Notes under the pieces: generated by a model
Told to the model about the DNA's origin: nothing
The model's input: the letters and a program-made list of their open reading frames with translations, nothing else
The model's database searches: none
Part shown: piece by piece, positions 34,066-44,507 of the stretch
How positions within the stretch are numbered: the first letter of the stretch is position 1
How the letters are laid out: each line of letters begins with the position of its first letter
Program-made: the position numbers and the translations under genes
From: Fagopyrum homotropicum
Lineage: Eukaryota > Streptophyta > Magnoliopsida > Caryophyllales > Polygonaceae
Length of the DNA stretch: 64,000 bases
Reading direction: 5' to 3'
NCBI GenBank assembly: GCA_033239125.1
Contig: BSWB01000002.1
Coordinates: forward strand, 156,784,409 to 156,848,408

Positions 34066-34867
34066 GGCCACATAAGTCGGCTATTACGACAAAATTCTAT
34101 CATTTCTGGAAACATAAAAAAAATAAAAAAAAAGTAAATGTTTTTATAATTTGAATAGGGTAATCACTCAAAAAATGTCAAAAGAATAAAATGTTGAAAC
34201 ATAGATATTGTATTATTAATTGTGTACATTTTCAATTTTCCAAGTATCTGAGACGAAAACTAACGTGTATTCATAAATTCATAATATTCAGATTTCATAA
34301 GATATTCCATTTGCACATATCTATTAAAACATCATAATTTCAATAAAAATAAAAATATAAAGTCATATTGTTTACAATTGCAAAAGCTCCTACGAAACCG
34401 CGGTTAGTGTCGATGACTCGATGAATAATAATTATAACTAGTGTATTACCCGTACTTTGTGCGGGTTTAGTTTAGTAAATATTTAATACTTACAATTTAT
34501 TTGTATATTTGTAAAATAAAAATCCGGAGAATGAAATTATAATCATTATGATTTTTAATGAGATAAAAGGGGAAGTAGGCTAATTATGTATTAATGTAGA
34601 TTAACTAGTCTTTTTTGTAAAAATGTAGATAAAGTAGGCCCCTAGTAATTTTATGATAAAGATTAATTCCCAAATAAATTGATACCCCTGCTGGAAATAA
34701 AAAATATGATGTGGCAATTTTTTAAATAAATATGGTTATTTAATGTGGTCCCCTACAAATTAGGAAGTTGTTAGGATATCAAATAACTTTCCTTGTAAAC
34801 GTGGTCCCCTACAAATTAGGATGTTGTTAGGATATCAAATATACTTTCCTTGTAAACGCGGTCCCCT

Positions 34868-34986
34868 ACATAAATTTAACAACTACATAATATTAGCAGA
34901 TACATAAATTATGTATCTCAGTAATGATGAAGGTGACGAACATAATTTATGTATCTGCTAATATTATGTAGTTGTTAAATTTATGT
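34868..34986. repeat. 47-bp perfect inverted repeat in the Helitron
   Basis: Arms 34868-34914 and 34940-34986 are exact reverse complements, with a 25-bp spacer. The right arm is also the first copy of the tandem array that follows, so the left arm is an inverted member of it. Confidence 0.9.
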
Positions 34987-35250
34987 GTCAATAATGACGA
35001 AGGTGACGAACATAATTTATGTATCTGCTAAATATTATGTAGTTGTTAAATTTATGTGGCGTTGATTTTTATGTGCTGAGTGTCAGTAATGATGAAGGTG
35101 ACGAACATAATTTATGTATTTGCTAATATTATGTAGTTGTTAAATTTATGTGTCAGTAATGACGAAAGTGACGAACATAATTTATGTATCTGCTAATATT
35201 ATGTAGTTGTTAAATTTATGTGGCGTTGATTTTTATGTATCTGCTTAAAA
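34919..35250 (+). repeat. Tandem repeats in the Helitron
   Basis: Four copies of about 70-75 bp (gaaggtgacgaacataattt ... gtagttgttaaatttatgtg) arranged as two higher-order pairs; every second copy is followed by 'gcgttgatttttatgt'. Confidence 0.85.
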
Positions 35251-35530
35251 TTATGTACATCATCTTTCATCACTGTTGATTCGAATACATAAATTTCACA
35301 AAAATGGATAATTTCAAAATTAAGGCCATGTAGTTAAAGATCAACAATGGCGGTTTTGAGTATGGATTTTAGGGAAAACGTTCATAAACTATTTTCGGTT
35401 TGGACCAAAATCAAAGCCATTAAAATTGTATATTGTTGAGAGAATTTGGAATACTTACAAGGATTGATTGTTGTTACACAAAGAATAGATCAAACAAGAG
35501 GTTGAAGACGGTCGAAGTTCACGATTTGAA

Positions 35531-35648
35531 GATGGAGGTTGCGAATGGAGAATCTCACGATCCAATGGAGGTTCCGTTGAAGATGGAGGTTGCGAATGGA
35601 GAATATCACGATCCAATGGAGGTTCCGTTGAAGATGGAGGTTGCGAAG
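35531..35648 (+). repeat. 51-bp tandem repeat (2.3 copies)
   Basis: Units 35531-35581 and 35582-35632 differ at one base, with a partial third unit. 51 is a multiple of three, and a short open frame (35433-35732) runs through it repeating EVANGE.HDPMEVPLKM. There is no sign that it is a gene; length-conserving repetition may be accidental. Confidence 0.85.
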
Positions 35649-36180
35649 ATACCGTATCATGTTGTTGCCTTTTTTTATGGATTTAATATATCTTTAACAA
35701 ATTGGTGTATCATGCTGTTGCCTTTTTTTTAATTTAATATATCTTTAACTTTTAGGTAGTTATTATGCTACATTACTAATTTGCCCTTAACTAACTATCT
35801 TATTATCCATGATTTATAATTTCTTTTAGCTTTATTTTTTGGAAGAAAAATAGAGGGGCCTATTTTGTATCATGGATACAAAAAGGGCCCTTCTACACCA
35901 ATTTTTTCATTTTTAATTATCTTTTAAGTATTTATTTCTTTTAATTAATTATATTTTTAAATTGATTTGTTAGATATGTTTGTTGGTAAAAAAAATCTGG
36001 AAAAGTTTAAAAACTATTTTTTACAAAACTATTTATTTAAATATTTTTAAAAAATTTAGAAACCGATTTTCAATTTATAATAATATTTAAAAATCTATTA
36101 AAATAATTTATTAGGCTTCGAGAAACATACCGTTGACACGTGACAATAGAGGCTTCTGGTTTAATAGATATAAGATAAGA

Positions 36181-36529
36181 TAGCGAGTACCACCAGAGTT
36201 TTGGCCTTCTACTGTACTGTCAAGACACTCAAGACTCATGTGTGCTACAAAGTACAAACCCCAACCAAATCCCAATTGAATCAACTTTACTCAGGCCCAA
36301 TAATCCATCCAAGGCCCATATAAGTTGGCCCAGTTAGTCATCCAAGGCCCATATAAGTTGGCCCAATTAGCCATCAAATGACTGGAGTTGTATCTCAACT
36401 CCATAGTCCATAGATGAATTGGAATTTAATGTTGTTTACGAAGATAGACTTGTAATTTCCTCTCATTACCGAAAATATTCAAAATAAAACAAATCAATGA
36501 CAATTTGGATTCCATAAACTCAATTTTGA
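36181..36529. other. Intergenic DNA with a short tandem duplication
   Basis: A roughly 37-bp unit (catccaaggcccatataag / ttggccca.ttag) occurs twice near 36308-36370. Nothing else seen. Confidence 0.5.
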
Positions 36530-36965
36530 TGGATCAAAACTGGATTCGGACATAAGGTATATTAGTTATGTTATTCGAAACCATAACGGCGAAGTTATCA
36601 GTTTGGACGCTAGAAAAAACAACTTTAACTCGGTAATCAAAGCAGAAGTTTTTGCTCTAAAAGCAGGACTAAAAGAAACAATAAGGTTAAATATAAAAAA
36701 GATTGAAATTGAGGGTGATAATCTATGTGTTATCAAGGCACCTGGGAGGTCGAGGTGAATATATCCGACTTCATACTAGATATTCGCTTCTTTGAGGAAG
36801 TCCAGGTTCGGCATGTGTTCAGATAAATCAACTGTGTTGCTGACCGATTGACCCATTGAAAATTTCGAACCCCAACACACTCTTTCTGACGATCCCGAAC
36901 TTCGTGTTTTCATCCGCAATGATACTTTAGGGTGGACTACATCTAGAAAATAGTCACGACCGCTT
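36530..36965 (+). pseudogene. LINE 3' end: RNase H-like relic
   Basis: Frames read IRNHNGEVISL, then VIKAEVFALKAGLKETIRLN (catalytic Glu region), KIEIEGDNLCVIK, and later VRHVFR-stop-INCVADRLTH. This is the C-terminal RNase H domain of an L1-type LINE with at least one frameshift near 36745 and several stops. Related to 11799-12503 and 22460-22690 but not the same copy. Confidence 0.7.
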
Positions 36966-37269
36966 TCCGTTTTCAAATAAAAAAACAAATCAATGACATG
37001 GAATAAAAAAAAAAATGAATATTTTTCTGGTTTATTAATTTTATCGAAACTGATACTACATGAAGATCAAAACAAAAATAACCGCATGTAATATCGAACG
37101 GAGACCCAAACAATGCGCATATATCTCTCTCTTCTTCTCCTCCATGCACACACCAATCAATTCACGTACAAACAAAATTCAATCGCCATGCACACGTAAA
37201 ATTCATTAAACATTGACATTCCAGATCTCATTTCATACTCCATTAAAGCTCCTCCACAAGAACCCTAAT

Positions 37270-37572
37270 TTAGCTCCTATTGATTGACTTCTTTTCCAAC
37301 ACGGACATTCTCAACAAATAAGGACTATCCACCGCAGTTGGTATCACGCCATGCACGACACGACGTCCATCGGTTTCTTTACCGGAGTCGAATTTGGGTC
37401 GAATCTTGTCAGCAAGGCTCCGTAAATGACTATTGTAGAGTGACCTTCGGTTGCTATCTATGAGATGATCGGAGTGGGTTGACCGGAAAACTAGCCTCCG
37501 GCTCTCAGCTAGGTTTGAGAATGCGAGGAGGGATACTAGAAGAAAGACTACGATTGCCTTCGACATTGCCAT
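37270..37572 (-). CDS. Small secreted protein, copy 1 (100 aa)
   Basis: I choose the ATG at 37572 (MAMSKAIVVFLLVSLLAFSN): it starts a clear signal peptide cleaved near AES-RR, and the paralog at 43548 has the same start and length. A longer frame upstream to 37749 crosses the TATA box and is not coding. The mature part (about 75 residues) has no cysteine and is basic, with ESRR, NRRSLYN.HL and ADKI blocks shared with copy 2 (58 of 100 residues identical). I do not recognise a family. It could be a precursor of a processed signalling peptide. The start codon is inside a stem-loop (see 37558-37649). Confidence 0.7.
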   Translation of the reverse strand: MAMSKAIVVFLLVSLLAFSNLAESRRLVFRSTHSDHLIDSNRRSLYNSHLRSLADKIRPKFDSGKETDGRRVVHGVIPTAVDSPYLLRMSVLEKKSINRS

Positions 37573-37649
37573 TGTTAGATTTTGTATTTGTTTATTGAAT
37601 AATAAACAAATATTTGTGGTTTTTTTATTGTGCAATGGCAATGTCGAAG
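37558..37649 (-). promoter_or_regulatory. 5'UTR stem-loop covering the start codon, copy 1
   Basis: The 17-mer CAATGGCAATGTCGAAG around the ATG (37558-37574) is the exact reverse complement of 37633-37649 in the 5' UTR. The loop contains a second hairpin (TTTGTTTATT-ATTC-AATAAACAAA). With TATA at 37683-37690, transcription should start near 37655, placing the outer arm at the cap-proximal end. Such a stem would hinder initiation unless opened. Confidence 0.75.
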
Positions 37650-37682
37650 ATGAGCTTGTCTTTGTTAGAAGAGGTAGAGGAG

Positions 37683-37690
37683 TATTTATA
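37683..37690 (-). promoter_or_regulatory. TATA box of secreted-protein copy 1
   Basis: TATAAATA on the minus strand, about 111 bp before the chosen ATG; conserved at the same distance in copy 2. Confidence 0.65.
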
Positions 37691-37830
37691 CGTAGATTGG
37701 TTGAATTTAAATTGGCTAATTTTAAATGTTTACAAAAATTAAGTTCCACCCCTTATTTTTTTGCTTTTAAAAATCATGTTAGTTGTGATTTGTGGTTTAA
37801 AAATGTTTTCGATTACGTAATAAAAGAATA

Positions 37831-38829
37831 AAGATAAGAGAGATTGACTATTAATTGTTCAAACCAAAATAGTATAATCGACGGAAAAATACAAATCATC
37901 GGATCAAATATATCAAATGCATGATGCGACTGAAAATGCACCTTGATGTTGGGTACAATATCAACAATATTAGTATAGATGTGGTAATATAAGTAAATAT
38001 CTATTTAAATGAGCTTACTATAAAACATACAGAGTAGAGTTTTTTCCTTATAAACTATTACAATTATACTTATATAATAATAAACAATGATAAAAATAAT
38101 TAAGAAAATATCGTGTAATTTAATGGTAGGAGATCATCCTAACAATTCTTGATCTTTTAATTACAACAACCCAATGAAATTTCAACTCACTTCCTAGGGC
38201 CCAAACCCGATTTCAATCTCATAACTCTTAAGTTATAAAGTACGCGCCGCCACTTGGTCGGGCGTCCGACTTTTCCCCTTCTCGACTCATTGTTAACCCT
38301 AATTTCCAAAATTTCTCAAACTTAACTAGTGCCTATCAAATTGAATATCAAAAGCAAGAATAAAAGATTACCTCAAATAAAATGAGATCTACTTCGGGAG
38401 ATTTGTCAAGAAGATGATCTGGAGCACATAAAAAGAATCAAACTTTATTGAGATGGGGGAAAAGGAAGACGAGATGGAAAACCCCAACAAAGGAGGCGGG
38501 TCAACTTAGATATGGAATGGTGGTTCTTCTTTTTTTTTTAGGTAAAGAGAAATGGCGGTTCTTTGAAGGATCTTTGTATCGAGGGGTCTAAAGCAGCGTT
38601 TGTACAATGTATGCACATAGATCATCAAGTCCGAGGAGCCTGTCCTAGCAACTATGGTGTTGATTATGTCACAAGCGACTAACCGAAAATGTAAATCCCT
38701 AGACTAGACTAGACTAGACAAAATCGTCATCCTTTGCTCTTTTCTGAAGTTTACAAGAACTACAAAAGATCTTATGAAATCTTATGAGTCTGACTCTAGT
38801 TGGTAAGTTATTGGTATCAACATCGATCC
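37831..38829. other. Gene-free stretch
   Basis: AT-rich to 38150, then a more balanced segment (38150-38520) with words such as 'gccgccacttggtcgggcg' that looks like old transposon DNA. I see no gene and no clear ends. Confidence 0.4.
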
Positions 38830-41800
38830 TATGAAGCTGCCTATTATAATCCGTCTATATAACAAAAGCAATAGAACACTCCACTGCTCGTCCCAACCAT
38901 TTCCCAATATCCAAAATATTGTTACTCCATTCCCCATCTCCTTTATCTTCGAAAAATCCATGGAAGAACACAAAGCTTCTTTCAAAGAAGTAATGTGCAC
39001 TTATAAAAACCAAACTCAAATGAACAAAGGAAGAGGTCTCTTCTGAACAACAACGAGAAAAGAACGACAATGAAGCAGTGAACGAAGGTAATTACACTGA
39101 ACAAACTAATCTTGATGAGTATTTGTCGTGCCTTGTTAAGGTTAAGAACGATTTCCAAAAACAAAAGCTATCTTCTCTCATGGGTTGCTTATTAGGTGAG
39201 CCAATGAAACTATCTAAACTTAGAATTAAACTGATGTATGAGTGAAAAAATATTAAGGGTGATTTGAGAATCATTGCAAAACTAAATTGTTTGTTTGAAG
39301 TGAATTTCTCAAGTCCTCTAAATCAGAAATATGTTTTGGATGCTAGACCTTATCATATTTTTGGGCAACTAGTCATTTTGAAACCGTGGAAACCTACTTC
39401 AATACCTTTATTGAGAGTAACATCATTGCTGATTTTTGGATTATGATACCTCAAATCCTTGCTGAATATGTTAATATAGAAGCTATTAGGCTGGTTATTG
39501 AAAAGACTGGGATAGGAAATTTCATTATACTTGACTCTTTTTCTAAAATAAGGTAAAGGGATTAATTTCACCAGAACTTGTATCAAATTTGATGTTATTA
39601 AGAAGAGAGATATATAGGTCCCAATCCTTGGTGAAAAGGAAAAACTTAAGTTGTTTCCTATTTAGTATGTGGATTTATCTAAGAGTTGTGGCTTTTGTGC
39701 TCCCAAAGATCATAATTGTGACAACTGCCCCATTAGAGGTATTAGAACCAAAATGTTTATATATACCAAAACTACTCCCTATGATTTTGATAAATCTGCT
39801 AAAATAATGAAGAACATGAATGAAAGAAGGTGGGTAAGAATGGTATGAAAAAAGAGAAACAAGTTGAGAACCAATATGATTTTAGACATTACATGTCGGA
39901 TACATATGACTTTATAAATGATGATCCATCATTAAGCTCTAAGAAAGCACCCGGCCCAACAACCAAAGAAGGGTTTGAAAGCTGTTATGAAGGAAAAATC
40001 AAAGGAAAATAAAGGTGAAAGTAGGCTTGTGGATACCCATGTTATGGGCACCGAGGTCATGTCCAAGTTGTTTTTGTCCGATGATGACCAACGTGAGGGT
40101 TACTCCCCTAATGATGCAAACAATGCAAACAAAGTTGATAATCAATGCCCCCTTACTGTCCATATGCTTAAGGATGAGGAAATCAAACCAAAAAATGAAG
40201 AAACATAGAAAAATCTCATAGAGGTTGATGTGAACCTCAAAGTACCTGAAAATGACATGATTGTTGAAGAATTCACAATGGTAAAGTTTTAGAAGAACTG
40301 AGAGTTGTTGGATCAGAAAACCCCTTCTATTCAACCCAAACAAACAACACCAATAACAAAATGATGGAGACTATGTAGGTCAATCAAGAATCTGCTAATT
40401 TTGACTCAAGCATATGGAAGAGGTAAGGGGCTTTAAAGACACGACTTCCTTAATGTTGAAGGGAACTAAGAAGCAAAAACTCAACTAGTTCTATATGCCT
40501 AACTACCCTTTACTCTCTCATGGAAAAATGTCGATGTAATCCTCAAGTTTATGTTGAAAACTAGGATTAATAGAACTTTTATGAAATCCTCACTGAATGT
40601 ACTATGGATCTCGTGTTCATATTTTAAGATCAAAGAACCGTTAGTGGGCAGATTTATTTTACCTAATCTTATATTGTAAAGAAATATGGGTGCTGATATT
40701 GCTGGTGCATTCGAGTTCCTTTATTTTTCCTATCTTTTGTTGTTGTCTTTGAAGTTGTGCAAGCCTGAGTCTAGAATAAAGATGGTGGTATTTGTTTCTA
40801 AGTCGAAAGATGGGAGATACAATACCATTGAACCAATGATCGTCTTTACTTATGTCCTCATGGTGAACCTTTCGATGAAGGATATATACTTTCAATCTAG
40901 TAAGATTAACAATCCTCCTTACTATTTGTTTAAACTTGTTAAGGTAAATAAGACTAAAATCAAATTGCTTCTTATTTTATATATAACCGATTGTTGCCGT
41001 ATTATGATCATCTATTGTCTTCTAGATTGGGAACATATTAGAACATATCTAATGCATCGGTTTAGTTAACGTTTGAGATGCGGAATAAATGGTAGAAAAG
41101 GGGTCATTCTTGCTACACTCGATGAGGGGGGAAATTTGCGCAAGGAACAACAAGTAGAAAGGAACAAACATCATATGATATTTGGAAAAACTATGGTAAC
41201 AACTAGAACAAGATGTTGCATGAATTCGGTGAGAATAACTTTGCAGGCATCACAAGAACAATGTATGGCAATTTCTAGGTATTGAATAAAACAAGGAAAA
41301 CAGTTGCATGAATTCAGTGAGTTATCTGGACATTTTCTTTTTTGGTGCAAACATGACTTACAAGCTAAGTAAACAGAACCAATTCTTGTCGACTAAGAAT
41401 ATTACGTACGAGGAGACAATACAATATAACAAGAACAATCTACACAACACAAAAAGGATAATCGAAAAAATCAAATGTGGCTATTATTCCAAGGCCCATT
41501 ATACTAATGTAACATATGAGGAAATCAAAAACATTATAATGAGAGTTGGGTGGAGCTTAACCCTTTTGCTTAGATTTCTACCAATCGGTAAAATGCGGGT
41601 TATTGAGATTCATTGGGCTTGTCGTTACTCTAGTAACCAGACAAGTCCTTTGAACTCAATAGTTGTAAAACAAATTCGATACAAAAACAAACTCAACTAC
41701 GATAAAAATCACAAATTGGTTTATAAGGTTGAATAAAGGGACGCTACCTCCCACAACAAAGGATATTTTCTAGATGAGGATCGCCTTTTAGAATGGTAGG

Positions 41801-42300
41801 GGAATGGGGAAAAAAGGACTTATGGACGAATATTAATATAACATCTAATAATAAACATTTATAGATGATCATGTTAGCGGAAACAAAAACAAGCGTAGAA
41901 CCAATAGAGCCAGTGTATAGAACCGCTGGGTTTGATAAAATTGTCTTCATCCCAACAAGTGGTTATGTTGGTGGTTCATGCCTTATGCGGAAAGAATATC
42001 AATTGAAAGACAAACAAATGAGATTTCTAAATCTCACAACAGATTCCTAATCGTCAATAATAGAGGTATTCGGCAAGATGATCCTTTATCGCCTCTTCTT
42101 TTTAATCTGGGCGTTGAGATTTTGGAAATAAACATACAAATAACGTGTAACGACAATTTGAAATCTCTAGGTTTTCCTATTACCAAAAACGGGTCAACAA
42201 TACCTTTCTTGCCCTTTGCAAATGACGTAATAATTTTTACGTAGACAACAACTGAAGCGATCAACAAAATGTTATCGATTCTTACATAAATCGAAATGAT
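38830..42300 (+). pseudogene. Long LINE (L1-type) relic with ORF1 and ORF2 pieces
   Basis: Frames interrupted by many stops. About 39100-40300 resembles plant LINE ORF1: VLDARPYHIFGQLVILKPW matches the DUF4283 core (xGRPWHxFGxxLxLxxW), followed at about 39660-39760 by a Cys-rich patch (KSCGFCAPKDHNCDNC). About 41978-42244 is reverse transcriptase: NNRGIRQDDPLSPLLFNLGV and FLPFANDVIIFT. The region between (40400-41950) is presumably endonuclease and N-terminal RT but too decayed to assign. The usual catalytic FADD is FAND, so this copy is dead. Confidence 0.7.
41978..42244 (+). pseudogene. LINE reverse transcriptase fragment
   Basis: The best-preserved part of the relic: G-(L/I)-RQGDPLSPLLFN with the G changed to D, then LPFANDVIIFT in place of LPFADDxxxF. 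It ends at a stop right after the catalytic motif. Confidence 0.8.
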
Positions 42301-42385
42301 AGAAACAAAGGAAAAAGAACACTAATAATATATTTTCTATTTTTTTTAACTTCTTTTTTGTTTGTTTGTTTTTTAACTAAACTAG

Positions 42386-42417
<32 letters not shown>

Positions 42418-42419
<2 letters not shown>

Positions 42420-42668
42420 TAGATCCTATGAGAACACCCTCAACGTGTATACATGAGAACAGATTCGTAATTATTATTAGTTTTGTTACGAAGGTGCCAT
42501 ATCGTTTAATGTATTATTCGTAGTTATTGTTGGATTCCTAATTATTATTATTCGTAGTTATTATTAATTATGATATCTACTCTAAATCTCAACCCTTAAT
42601 ACTTACCATCCAACGGTGTATGATTATTCTCATGTATACACGTTAGGGGTGTTCTCATGGGAACCACA
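42418..42668. mobile_element. MITE with about 40-bp inverted ends in TA-rich flanks
   Basis: The left end 'gatcctatgagaacaccctc' continues with 'aacgtgtatacatgagaa' and is mirrored by the right end near 42627-42668 (ctcatgtatacacgttaggg, then gtgttctcatgggaa). About 250 bp, lying between (TA)n tracts at 42391-42416 and 42671-42691, so a TA target (Stowaway/Tc1-Mariner) is possible but unprovable within the TA runs. Confidence 0.7.
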
Positions 42669-42869
42669 CCATATATATATATATATATATTTATAACACA
42701 ATACAAAAATGCCCTTCACTTTAATTGCTTTTTGTTTTTCTACCGGATTCCAATAGACCGGTTTGGGGTTGGGTTCATTGAACCGGGTCAAGTTTCAGGT
42801 TTTATGGCTTGGAGGGCTAAAAGTGTAAATAGGAGAAAAGATAAGGTTTTGGGATTAGGGTTTCTAAAA

Positions 42870-43130
42870 GCATATATATATATATATATATATATATGAG
42901 GGACTTGGTTCATTGTGTAGACCTAAGGGGTTGGTTCGGAGCCGGACCGGTGGGGTTTTAGCATTTTCTTCAACCAAGAAGATCCATACTTAATGTTAAG
43001 TCTTTTAGCAAACCACATAATGATAATCTATTATAGCGTTTAGGTTCGATCAAAATACTTAACGTACGGAATTATCACATGTAAGTTTTTTCTCTAAGTC
43101 ATACTTCTTAAACATAGATTTCACATTCTT

Positions 43131-43212
<82 letters not shown>
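42870..43212. repeat. AT-dinucleotide microsatellites
   Basis: A (TA)n tract at about 42870-42897 and a long one of about 78 bp at 43134-43212. Likely highly polymorphic. Confidence 0.95.
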
Positions 43213-43214
<2 letters not shown>

Positions 43215-43547
43215 TTAATCTCACTACTCATGTCAATAGTATTATTCAAATCTTCATATATGAAATGAAATCCAATCTAATACTTTCACAAATGAATATT
43301 TTTCTGGTTTATTAATTTTTTCGAAATAGATAATACATGAAGATTAAAACAAAAGTAACCGCATGTAATATCGAACAGAGACCCAAGCAATGCACATATA
43401 CATCTCTCTTCTCCTCCCCCATGCACAAACCAATCAATTCACGTAAAAAACATATTCAATCGCCATGCACACGTAAACTTCATTAAACATTGACGTTCCA
43501 AATCTCATTTCATACTCAGTTTGAAGCTCCTCCATAAGAACCCTAAT

Positions 43548-43850
43548 TTAGTTCATATTGATCGGCTTTCTTCCGCGCACGGATGCCTTAAAGAAATAGG
43601 GATTGACAGCCATAGACGGCATCATGACTTGTACGACGCTACGTCCATGGGTTGGTTTTCCGGAGACGAATTTGGATTGAATCTTGTCAGCAACGCTTAG
43701 TAAATGAGTATTGTAGAGTGACCTTCGGTTTCTATCTACAAGACGGTCGGAGGGGGTCGACCGGGAGACTATCCTCCGGCTTTCGGCTATCTCCGAGAAT
43801 ACGAAGAGGGATACGAGAAAAAAGAGTGCGACTGCCTTCGACATTGCCAT
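43548..43850 (-). CDS. Small secreted protein, copy 2 (100 aa)
   Basis: Starts MAMSKAVALFFLVSLFVFSE, with a signal peptide and the same length as copy 1; no stops or frameshifts. Most conserved: ESRR (residues 23-26), NRRSLYN (41-47), ADKI (54-57), SGK.T.GR (63-70). Least conserved: residues 71-100. The mature chain is strongly basic (isoelectric point not computed) and free of cysteine. The frame open upstream to 44003 overlaps the promoter and is not used in my model. Function unknown. Confidence 0.7.
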   Translation of the reverse strand: MAMSKAVALFFLVSLFVFSEIAESRRIVSRSTPSDRLVDRNRRSLYNTHLLSVADKIQSKFVSGKPTHGRSVVQVMMPSMAVNPYFFKASVRGRKPINMN

Positions 43851-43921
43851 TGCTAGATTTTTTATTTGTTTATTGGATAACAAACAAATATATTTTTTAT
43901 TGTGCAATGACAATGTCGAAG
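43836..43921 (-). promoter_or_regulatory. 5'UTR stem-loop covering the start codon, copy 2
   Basis: Arms 43836-43852 and 43905-43921 pair over 17 positions; the single difference from copy 1 turns a C-G pair into a U-G pair in the mRNA. The inner TTTGTTT/AAACAAA hairpin is also kept. Confidence 0.75.
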
Positions 43922-43954
43922 ATGAGCTTGTCTTCGTTGGCCAAAGGAGAGGAG

Positions 43955-43962
43955 TATTTATA
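43955..43962 (-). promoter_or_regulatory. TATA box of secreted-protein copy 2
   Basis: TATAAATA on the minus strand, about 105 bp before the ATG. Confidence 0.65.
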
Positions 43963-44215
43963 CGTAGATTGGTTGGATGTAAATAACTAACAAGTGTTTG
44001 CAAAGATTAAATTTTACCACTAATTTGTTTTGCTTAAAAAAGGTCAAGTTAATTGTGATTTGTGGCTAAAATTGGTGTTTTAGTTACGTATTTTAAAAGA
44101 ATCATGTTATAACTAAATGATTATGTTAGTATAATCCTATAAAGTACAATATTTAACAACGATATTAATTTGTAATAATATATAGATAAATATTTATATC
44201 ATGAGCATATACTAA

Positions 44216-44507
44216 GGGCCCGTTTGGTTTTAACTTCGGAATCGGAAACGGAATGGAAACGAATCTAGTCAACACGTATACCATTGTTCATTAGAATTTT
44301 TGGAATCATTCCTTGTGGTTTGTAGTAATTGGATGAGAGTTTGATTACTTTTGATACCCTATAGGGTAACAAAATGTGAAGAAGCAAGTGCATTTTTCAT
44401 TAAACCATGGAGAATGATTCCATAAAATTTCATGAATATGAATATATATATGGACTAAATTTTTTTCCATTCCGTTTCCGTTTTCGGAGTTGGAACCAAA
44501 CGGGCCC
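44216..44507. mobile_element. PIF/Harbinger-type MITE, full length
   Basis: 292 bp with ends GGGCCCGTTTGGTT...AACCAAACGGGCCC, flanked by TAA at 44213-44215 and 44508-44510. The subterminal 'cggaatcggaaacggaatgg' is mirrored at the right. Best copy of the family in this window. Confidence 0.8.

Larger units (their letters stand above)
34438..36180 (-). mobile_element. Non-autonomous Helitron (1743 bp)
   Basis: On the minus strand the element starts TCTTATCTTATATC (after an A) and ends ACCCGCACAAAGTACGGGT-AATACA-CTAG followed by T. A 5' TC, a GC-rich hairpin six bases before a 3' CTAG, and insertion between A and T are the defining Helitron features. No RepHel protein is inside. The body contains tandem repeats, an inverted repeat and a 51-bp coding-like duplication. 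Ends were chosen by these motifs, not by alignment to another copy. Confidence 0.75.
37015..37830. repeat. Duplicated block, copy 1
   Basis: About 0.8 kb, from 'aatatttttctggtttatta' through the 3' UTR, gene and promoter, repeated in the same orientation at about 43293-44100. Similarity is high in the 3' flank (taaccgcatgtaatatcgaa) and the promoter. Confidence 0.8.
43293..44100. repeat. Duplicated block, copy 2
   Basis: Same-orientation copy of 37015-37830, covering 3' flank, gene and promoter. Confidence 0.8.

Noticed and set aside
34919..35250. CRISPR-like spacing of repeats
   Set aside because: Plant nuclear DNA; the units are contiguous tandem repeats without unique spacers, inside a Helitron.
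35433..35732. 99-codon frame in the Helitron as a captured gene
   Set aside because: Mostly two and a half copies of a 51-bp repeat; no domain, no splice signals and no homology that I recognise.
37573..37749. Upstream N-terminal extension of secreted-protein copy 1
   Set aside because: It would cover the TATA box and 5'UTR and remove the signal peptide from the N-terminus; copy 2 supports the MAMSK start.
37595..37831. Plus-strand frame beginning near the MAMSK-like word on the opposite strand
   Set aside because: The similarity comes from the inverted repeat in the 5'UTR; the frame has no conserved protein in the paralogous block.
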